Assembly (NCBI GenBank): GCA_905233805.1
Contig: CAJOER010000037.1
Span: 1 to 19,989, forward strand
Direction: 5' to 3'
Source of the DNA: an uncultured Eubacterium sp.
GTDB taxonomy: Bacteria > Bacillota > Clostridia > Oscillospirales > Acutalibacteraceae
DNA length: 19,989 nt
The notes under the pieces are model-generated. The model saw only the letters and a list, made by a program, of their open reading frames with translations, was not told the DNA's origin and searched no databases. Numbering within the stretch: position 1 is the stretch's first letter; each line of letters starts with the position of its first letter. A program made the position numbers and the translations under genes. This document shows, piece by piece, positions 14,482-19,989 of the stretch.

Positions 14482-15676
14482 ATGAGTAAATATCCCGAAT
14501 ATACACATGAAAAATCGCGGGAATGGTTTGACAGAGCGCTCGCCGCTATCCCGTCAGGAATTTACGGTCATCTCGGTCCCTCCGAGGGATTGTGGCTTCC
14601 TATCACTAAATGGCCGCTTATGGGCGACCACGCAAAAGATGTGCGCTTACGGTCCCAACGTTCTCGGCTACTGCGACGACGACGTTGACGCAGCGGCTAT
14701 GGAACAGCTTAAACAGGGTAACTGTACCACCTCTCCGTCATATAAGATGGTTGAGTGCGCTGAAATGCTTAAAGATACGGTTGCAACTGCCGACTGGGCG
14801 TTCTTTATGAAAAACGGTTCCGACGCCACCACTTTCTCCGTAATGTGCGCAAGAGCTCATACGGGCAAGAAAAAGATGATGTTCTTTAAGGGCTATTATC
14901 ACGGTGATTTCCAGTGGGCTCAGAAGGCCGACTATCCCGGAATCACTCCCGAAGACGTTGCTAACAACATTATTATTCCGTGGTTTGATATGGACGCTAT
15001 GCAAAAGGCATACGATGAGTGCGGCGGCGACGTAGCAGGTCTTATCGCTCAGCCTTACGACCACGGTAACTTCTACGATAACGTATGCGCTACAAAAGAG
15101 CAGTGGGCTGCGGTACGTAAGTTCTGCGACGACCACGGCATGGTTCTTATCATCGACGACGTAAGAACAGGCTTCCGTCTTGATATCGCAGGTTCCGACC
15201 ATTATTACGGCTTCAAGGCTGACCTTATCTGCTTCTGTAAGGCGCTTGCAAACGGTTATAATATGTCCGCCGTATGCGGTCAGGAACATATATACTGGAT
15301 GAGCGCAGAGCCGTTTGCCGCATGTCTTGCATGTATCCCGAAGATGAAGAAGCTTGATATCCCCACAATGTTCAGAGAAAAGGGTATCAAGCTTACCGAA
15401 GGATTAAAGGCAGCAGGTAAAGAGCACGGCTTTGACCTCGTAGTTTCGGGCGAGCCCGCTCTGTTCTATCTCAGAATAGCTAACGACGACAGCCTTATGC
15501 TTCATCAGGAGTGGGTTGCGGAGTGCGTAAGCAGAGGACTCTTCCTCGCGTCGCATCATAACCACTTTATCAACGCGGCTCTGTCCTATGAGGACATTGA
15601 CCTTGCTATTGATATTGCCGATGACGCTTTCTCGGTTGTTGCCGAAAGACATCAGGATTTAGGATTAATCAAATAA
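14482..15676 (+). CDS. Class III PLP aminotransferase (glutamate-1-semialdehyde aminomutase family), frame broken near 14638
   Basis: AAGGAGGAG precedes the ATG, 12 bases after the SCP2 gene. The first frame gives WFDRALAAIPSGIYGHLGPS to GDHAK, then the frame shifts near 14638; the second frame resumes at MCAYGPNVLGY. Against HemL about 14-15 residues (GAYLYDVDGKAYIDY-like) are missing, or 41-44 bases. KNGSDATTF binds the PLP phosphate region, LIIDDVRTGFR carries the PLP-nitrogen Asp, and CFCKALANGYNMS the Schiff-base Lys. After VCGQEH the protein jumps to IYWMSAEP, so another 13-15 residues seem lost in frame near 15287. With both restored the length is about 428, typical of HemL. No hem genes are nearby, so the substrate is probably not glutamate semialdehyde. 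Confidence 0.85.
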
Positions 15677-15698
15677 TTAATTTTTGGAGGTAAAATTT

Positions 15699-16592
15699 AT
15701 GCCGGCAGATTACAAACCATTTGACAAAGCTGAGTGGCTGCGCCTCGAAAAAAAGGCTGACGAGCTCAGAAGACTCACACTTAAAACCGCTAACTGGGGC
15801 GGCTCAGGCCACCTTGGCGGAGCGATGTCCTGTATGGATGCTATGACAATCCTTTATCATCGCTTTATGAAGCTTGACCCTAAGGATTCAAAGATGCCCG
15901 ACAGAGACCGTTTCGTTCTTTCAAAGGGACACGCTGCGGTAGGTTATGCACCCGTTCTCGTTGATTTCGGTTATATGCCCGAAGAAGAACTTCGCATCTT
16001 TAACCTTACCGGCGCAAAAATCGGTATGCACCTTGATGCAAACAAGGTTAACGGCTGCGAATTCTCAACAGGTTCTCTCGGCCACGGTATCTCTCTTGCA
16101 GTAGGCTTTGCCCTTGCGGGAAGAGTTAACGGAATCGACTATATGAACTACGTTATCACCGGCGACGGCGAGCTTAACGAGGGTTCAAACTGGGAGGCTG
16201 CAATGAGCGCAGCTCAGTTCAAACTTTCAAATATCGTTGTTCTTGTTGACAATAACAAGTGCATGATTGACGGACGCGTTGCAGACGAGATGAACATCGA
16301 GCCCGTTGACAAGAAGTTTGAGGCATTCGGATTCAACGTATGCAGAGTAGACGGCCAGAACTTCAAAGAACTCAACGACGCTATTGAAGCTGCTATCAAG
16401 AATCATCAGGACGGCGGAGACAAGCCGACCTGTATCGTAATGGATACCTTCAAGGGCGCAGGCGTTGACTTCATGGAAGACAATTACCTCTGGCATTACG
16501 GCGCTCTTGACGCTGACAAGCTTGCAGAAGCAACTGCATCGCTTGATAAGTATTATCAAAAACGTGTTGAACGTGTAGAAAAGGAGGCATAA
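15699..16592 (+). CDS. Transketolase, N-terminal (thiamine-diphosphate-binding) subunit
   Basis: This is a 297-residue subunit of a split transketolase, which moves a two-carbon ketol unit from a ketose donor to an aldehyde acceptor. GGAGG stands before the ATG at 15699. The ThDP features are in order: H38 in SGHLGG, H78 in LSKGHAA, STGSLGHG near 123-130, and the motif GDGELNEG (155-162) to NIVVLVDNN (178-186). The length fits the stand-alone N half. The C half follows 2 bases later. Ala and Gly codons favour GCT/GCA and GGT/GGC, unlike the GCG-rich genes around, which suggests strong expression. It could serve the pentose phosphate pathway or a dedicated acceptor; the SCP2-like neighbours favour considering the second. 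Confidence 0.92.
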   Translation: MPADYKPFDKAEWLRLEKKADELRRLTLKTANWGGSGHLGGAMSCMDAMTILYHRFMKLDPKDSKMPDRDRFVLSKGHAAVGYAPVLVDFGYMPEEELRIFNLTGAKIGMHLDANKVNGCEFSTGSLGHGISLAVGFALAGRVNGIDYMNYVITGDGELNEGSNWEAAMSAAQFKLSNIVVLVDNNKCMIDGRVADEMNIEPVDKKFEAFGFNVCRVDGQNFKELNDAIEAAIKNHQDGGDKPTCIVMDTFKGAGVDFMEDNYLWHYGALDADKLAEATASLDKYYQKRVERVEKEA

Positions 16593-16594
16593 TC

Positions 16595-17587
16595 ATGGGT
16601 GGAATGACATATACAATGGCAGATACTACTAAACTGTCAACCGCGGAATGCTACGGTATTGCGCTTTGTGAGCTCGGTGAGGAGCACCCTGATGTTGTTG
16701 CTCTTACTGCCGACCTTGCCAAATCAACTAAAATCGGTATGTTCGGCGAACAGTATCCCGACAGATTTGTAAACGTAGGTATTGCTGAGCAGAACTTATT
16801 CTCAGTAGCTGCAGGTATGGCTAAAAACGGCCTTGTTCCGTTTGCTTCTACCTTTGCTATTTTCACTGCTGCACGTTCACTTGACCAGATTCATACCGAC
16901 ATCTGTTATCAGAACGTTCCCGTAAAAATTATCGCAACTCACGCAGGAACTTCCTTCGGTCAGGCAGGTTCAACTCACCACAGCCTTATTGATATGGCTT
17001 GTATGAGACTTCTTCCTCATATGACCGTTATCTGCCCCTGCGACGGTTCCGAAACCTATCACGCAGTTAAGGCTGCATATGATATTCCGGGTCCCGTTTA
17101 TATCCGTATTAACAGAGGTTTTGACCAGGTTATTTACAAGAACGTTGACGACTGCAAGTTCGAGTGGGATAAGGCTTCCGTTATGAACGAGGGAACCGAT
17201 ATTACGGTTATCGCCTGCGGTTCATGCGTATTCGAGGCTATGCAGGCTGCAAGAATGGTTGAAGCTGACGCAGGAATCAAGGTAAGAGTTCTCAATATGC
17301 ACACTATTAAGCCTATCGATGAAGAGGCTGTACTCAGCGCTGTTATGGATACAAGACGTATCATCGTAGCAGAGGACCACGAGGTTATGGGCGGTCTCGG
17401 CTCAGCGGTAGCAGAAGTTGTTGCAAAGAGCGGTAAGGCATGCGCATTCAAGATGCTCGGTCACCAGAACGATTTCTCAACAATCGGACTTCAGGAAGAC
17501 CTTCTTGCCCTTGCTAAGATTGACGCAAATGGTATTGCCCGCGTGGGACGACGAATTCTAATCGAAAGGAGTGTGTTATATGCCTAG
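16595..17587 (+). CDS. Transketolase, C-terminal subunit, frame broken near 17543
   Basis: This is the pyrimidine-binding and C-terminal half of the split transketolase. AAGGAGG stands 7 bases before the ATG. E65 in VGIAEQNLFSVAAGMA is the ThDP-activating Glu, and THAGTSFGQAGSTHHS and VYIRINRG follow the family. The last 14 residues as written (VGRRILIERSVLYA) are unlike any relative. One frame over, the same bases read WDDEF and a TAA at 17559-17561, the usual acidic tail of this family. So the true end is probably 17561, with some 13 residues (VREVLG..FEEDD-like) missing near 17543. The written frame runs over the ribosome site into the next gene (8-base overlap), which supports this. Confidence 0.88.
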   Translation: MGGMTYTMADTTKLSTAECYGIALCELGEEHPDVVALTADLAKSTKIGMFGEQYPDRFVNVGIAEQNLFSVAAGMAKNGLVPFASTFAIFTAARSLDQIHTDICYQNVPVKIIATHAGTSFGQAGSTHHSLIDMACMRLLPHMTVICPCDGSETYHAVKAAYDIPGPVYIRINRGFDQVIYKNVDDCKFEWDKASVMNEGTDITVIACGSCVFEAMQAARMVEADAGIKVRVLNMHTIKPIDEEAVLSAVMDTRRIIVAEDHEVMGGLGSAVAEVVAKSGKACAFKMLGHQNDFSTIGLQEDLLALAKIDANGIARVGRRILIERSVLYA

Positions 17588-18377
17588 CGATGAAGTTCGT
17601 TACGCTAATAAAGTTTTTATGGCGGCAGCACTGCCTCTTATGAAAACAATTGCGCACGACGTACCCGAGCTTCATAAGAAGTTTGAGGGCGTTAACGCAA
17701 TATATCAGGTTTCAGCCAAGGTAAATGCCGAGGATAAAGAAGCCGTTCACTTTATCGTTGAAGACGGTGAGTGGAACGTAAAACTCGGCGAATATCTCGG
17801 TCAGGAAAAAATCGACGGAGAGCTTGCATTTTCCTCAATGGAAAAGATGAACGACTTTATGAAGGGAAATATGGCAAAGCTTCCTAAGTTTAAGATTAAA
17901 TCACTCGGCAAGTTCTTAAAGTTTATGCAGGTTCTTCTTAAAATGTCTGACCTGCTCGGTATTAAGGAACCTCCCGAGAACGACGAAGCGACGTCGGTAC
18001 TTCTCTGCAAGCTTTATTTCTATCTGCTCTCCTCGGGTATTTCCCAGCTCAATAAGCTCGGCCATCCCGATATTCACGAGTGGACTCTTAAATCCCCCGA
18101 CCGCTGCTATCAGTGGGAGGTTGAAGGATATCCCGAGTGTACTGCTTATATCAGAGTTAAGGCAGGTAAGTCAAGAGCGGGCAGAGGTGCCTATAAACGT
18201 GCAAAGCCATTCTTCTGTATGAAGTTTGACTGCCCGACTTCGGCTCTTAAAATCCTCCTCGGAACAGGCGATATGTTCCAGATGACTGCCGACCAGCAGC
18301 TCATGATGGAGGGCGGCCCCGAGTTCGGCGTACAGATAGGCGACTACATGATGATTGTCGGCGACCTCGCAACCTGA
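17580..18377 (+). CDS. SCP2-like protein, second copy
   Basis: This 265-residue cytosolic protein has no signal peptide. The ATG at 17580 follows AAGGAG by 8 bases; a GTG at 17571 in the same frame overlaps that site. Like the first copy it has two SCP2-like halves: residues 40-100 (IYQVSAKVN, VHFIVEDGEWNVKLGE, ELAFSSMEKMNDFMKGN) and about 165-265 (CTAYIRVKAGK, PFFCMKFDCPTSALKIL, MEGGPEFGVQIGDYMMIVGDL). The helical stretch FLKFMQVLLKMSDLL then KLYFYLLSSGISQL joins them and aligns with VLQFLLGPFTKLTDIL of copy one. RAGRGAYKRAKPFF is a basic patch absent from copy one. It closes the operon before a strong terminator. A hydrophobic ligand is expected from the fold only. Confidence 0.78.
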   Translation: MPSDEVRYANKVFMAAALPLMKTIAHDVPELHKKFEGVNAIYQVSAKVNAEDKEAVHFIVEDGEWNVKLGEYLGQEKIDGELAFSSMEKMNDFMKGNMAKLPKFKIKSLGKFLKFMQVLLKMSDLLGIKEPPENDEATSVLLCKLYFYLLSSGISQLNKLGHPDIHEWTLKSPDRCYQWEVEGYPECTAYIRVKAGKSRAGRGAYKRAKPFFCMKFDCPTSALKILLGTGDMFQMTADQQLMMEGGPEFGVQIGDYMMIVGDLAT

Positions 18378-18388
18378 TAAATTATAAT

Positions 18389-18418
18389 AAAACGGAGAAG
18401 GCTTATCTTCTCCGTTTT
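18389..18418 (+). terminator. Intrinsic terminator of the SCP2/transketolase operon
   Basis: Perfect 12-bp arms AAAACGGAGAAG/CTTCTCCGTTTT (18389-18400 and 18407-18418) with loop GCTTAT, then a TATTATT tail. Confidence 0.92.
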
Positions 18419-18423
18419 TATTA

Positions 18424-18453
18424 TTGATATTATATACAGTTTTGTGATATAAT
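18424..18453 (+). promoter_or_regulatory. Promoter of murF
   Basis: TTGATA (18424-18429), 18-base spacer, TATAAT (18448-18453) preceded by TGA, an extended -10. Transcription would start near 18460, about 23 bases before the ATG, leaving room for the AGGAG site at 18472-18476. Confidence 0.7.
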
Positions 18454-18482
18454 ATTATGACATTATTATATAGGAGCAGTCT

Positions 18483-19768
18483 ATGGAAAAATTAATGCTT
18501 TCTGAGATAATTGAAAATATCTGCGCCGAGTGCGATTTCAGCGGAGATATTGAAATAACGGGCGTCAGCACCGATACAAGAACGATAAATAAGGGCGACC
18601 TTTTTATCGCGCTTTCGGGCGAAAGATGGCGCGGCAGCTGTCGTCTGCTCAAAAGAGGTTAAGGCGGGCGTTCCCGTTTTATATGTTGACGATACTCTTT
18701 CTGCGCTTCACAGACTTGCGGCGTATTATAAATCGAAGCTTGACATTAAAGTTGTTGCGGTTACGGGAAGTAACGGAAAAACCACTACCCGCGATATGAC
18801 TGCCGCAGTGCTTTCGTCCGGATATAAAGTTTATTCAACCGCAAAGAATTTCAATAACGAAATAGGTATGCCGAAAAGCGTTCTTGAACTTGATAATACA
18901 TATGACGTTGCGGTTTTGGAAATGGGTATGAACCACCTTGGCGAAATCAGCCGTCTTACTAATATTGCAAAGCCGGATATTGCACTTATAACCAACGTCG
19001 GCAAGGCGCATATAGGCAACCTCGGCTCTCAGGAAAACATTTTAAAGGCTAAGCTTGAAATAATTGAAGGGCTGAATAAAAACGGACTTCTTATTCTTAA
19101 CGGCGACGACGCGCTCCTTAAAACCGCCGATACCGGCAACTTTGAAAAAGCGTTTATCGGCATAGGCGAGGAGGCGCATAAATCGCTCTATGCAAAGGAT
19201 GTCAAGGCGAAGGACGGATGTACCTTTTTTACAGCCGTGTATGAGGGTAAAGAGTACGGCGGTTTCATCCCCGTTCTCGGAAATTATAACGTGCTTAACG
19301 CCCTGGAGGCGATGCGCGCGGGGCTTGCGCTCGGCGTAAGTGTTGAAAAGGCTTTTGAGGCGCTTGAATCTTATAAGAGCGTCGGTATGCGCCAGGAGGT
19401 CGAAACCGTCGGCGGCATTAAGATAAACGCTTGGCACCCACGCCGAAGGCGGGAAGAAAATCGCCTTCCTCGGCGAAATGCTTGAACTCGGCGAATACGC
19501 CGCGCAGGAGCATTTCAACCTCGGTAAAATGTGCGTTGACAATAAAATTGATTACGCCTTTTTTATCGGCGATAACTGCGAAGAATTCAAAAAGGGAATG
19601 CCCGAAAATTCCTCTGTTTTTGCCAAAGACGAAAGGGAAAAGCTTGAAAACGCAATAAAGGAATTCGTAAAAAACGGCAAAATAAAAACGGGAGACGCCG
19701 TACTTGTTAAGGGCTCCCGCGGAATGAAAATGGAGCAGTTTTACGAATATCTGAAATCAATAATTTAA
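18483..19768 (+). CDS. murF: UDP-MurNAc-tripeptide--D-Ala-D-Ala ligase, frame broken near 18627 and 19428
   Basis: MurF adds D-Ala-D-Ala to the muropeptide precursor with ATP, the last cytosolic peptide step of peptidoglycan synthesis, and is normally essential. AGGAG stands 6 bases before the ATG. The N-domain has TGVSTDTRTINKGDLFIALSGER, the ATP P-loop TGSNGKTTTRDM, then KNFNNEIGMP, EMGMNHLGEI and TNVGKAHIGNLGS. Two breaks occur. After GER, about 13-14 residues are missing before GAAAVVCSK. After GGIKIN, about 14-17 are missing before TLGTHAEGG, which removes the DxYNANPxSM segment. The rest, with FLGEMLELGE and VLVKGSRGMKME, is normal. With both gaps filled the length is near 456, as expected for MurF. 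As written the product would be non-functional. Confidence 0.92.
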
Positions 19769-19774
19769 AAAAAT

Positions 19775-19800
19775 AAAAAGCGGGTTAAACCCGCTTTTTT
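19775..19800. terminator. Bidirectional terminator between murF and ddl
   Basis: Perfect 10-bp arms AAAAAGCGGG/CCCGCTTTTT (19775-19784 and 19790-19799) with loop TTAAA. T- and A-runs on the two flanks serve both converging genes. Confidence 0.92.
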
Positions 19801-19989
19801 TATTTGTATTTTTCAAGTGAAAGCCCGACGATTTTATTGCATAAATCGGGGTAGTCAATGCCGATTGCCTTCGCCTCCTGCGGGAGCAGGCTCATACCCG
19901 TCATACCGGGGAGGGAGTTTGCTTCAAGCGCGTAGAATTTTCCGTCGGCTTCATTGAGAATAAAGTCAATTCTTCCGTAAACCTCAAGC
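19800..19989 (-). CDS. ddl: D-alanine--D-alanine ligase, C-terminal end only
   Basis: The last 62 residues of a minus-strand gene that begins beyond the window. The ATP-grasp C-terminal signature is clear: GRIDFILNE, FYALEANSLPGMTGMSLLPQEAKAIG, with the conserved Glu and Asn that bind Mg in ALEANS and the LPGMT loop. Ddl makes the D-Ala-D-Ala dipeptide that MurF attaches, so the neighbours act in consecutive steps, but here they are convergent rather than in the ddl-murF order often seen. The stop lies in the shared terminator. Confidence 0.92.
   Translation of the reverse strand, partial: LEVYGRIDFILNEADGKFYALEANSLPGMTGMSLLPQEAKAIGIDYPDLCNKIVGLSLEKYK

Noticed and set aside
14482..15676. Calling the aminotransferase hemL
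   Set aside because: Family membership is clear, but there are no heme genes nearby and the transketolase/SCP2 context points elsewhere, so the symbol would mislead.

Overview
The window reads as a chromosomal segment of a Gram-positive, low- to mid-GC Firmicute of class Clostridia, most like gut Oscillospirales or Ruminococcaceae. The reasons are strong AGGAGG-type ribosome sites, sigma-A promoters with extended -10 boxes, Lys/Arg/Gly-rich Clostridia-type proteins, a split transketolase, a GlpA/GlpB/DUF1667 oxidoreductase trio, and a MATE transporter with an ATPase-like tail. The assignment rests on protein style only. There is no rRNA, tRNA, CRISPR array, transposase or phage gene, and no gene-free stretch above 300 bases.

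Layout. 1-1.5 kb (+): end of an SGNH hydrolase, an ArsR/SmtB metal sensor and a small secreted Cys-tailed protein. 1.5-3.3 kb (-): a VWA protein and a macrodomain protein fused to a HTH-like tail. 3.4-5.9 kb (+): dus, nagA and trmL in one compact operon. 6.0-9.6 kb (+): a secreted CHAP cell-wall hydrolase, a YbaK/ProX deacylase and a MATE-ATPase fusion, followed by an XRE/zinc-ribbon regulator (9.6-10.4 kb). 10.4-13.4 kb (-): a GlpA-like, GlpB-like and DUF1667 redox operon. 13.7-18.4 kb (+): SCP2-like, class III aminotransferase, transketolase N half, transketolase C half, second SCP2-like. 18.5-19.8 kb (+): murF. 19.8 kb to the end (-): the tail of ddl. Convergent pairs share bidirectional terminators.

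The most interesting gene set is the 13.7-18.4 kb operon. Two related SCP2-like (lipid-carrier-like) proteins bracket a GSA-aminomutase-family PLP enzyme and both halves of a transketolase. Its codon use and ribosome sites suggest high expression. One speculative reading is that a two-carbon ketol is transferred to a hydrophobic aldehyde and the product is then aminated, which would give a sphingoid-like amino-diol without serine palmitoyltransferase. A plainer reading is central carbon metabolism.

A second striking feature is a recurring lesion. Five reading-frame breaks (dus; aminotransferase; transketolase C half; murF twice) each lack roughly 12-17 conserved residues, and all five shift the frame in the same sense (missing length 2 modulo 3). 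Two probable in-frame losses (GlpB-like; aminotransferase) look related. Because murF is essential, an assembly or amplification artefact is the leading explanation, but the pattern deserves checking in raw reads.
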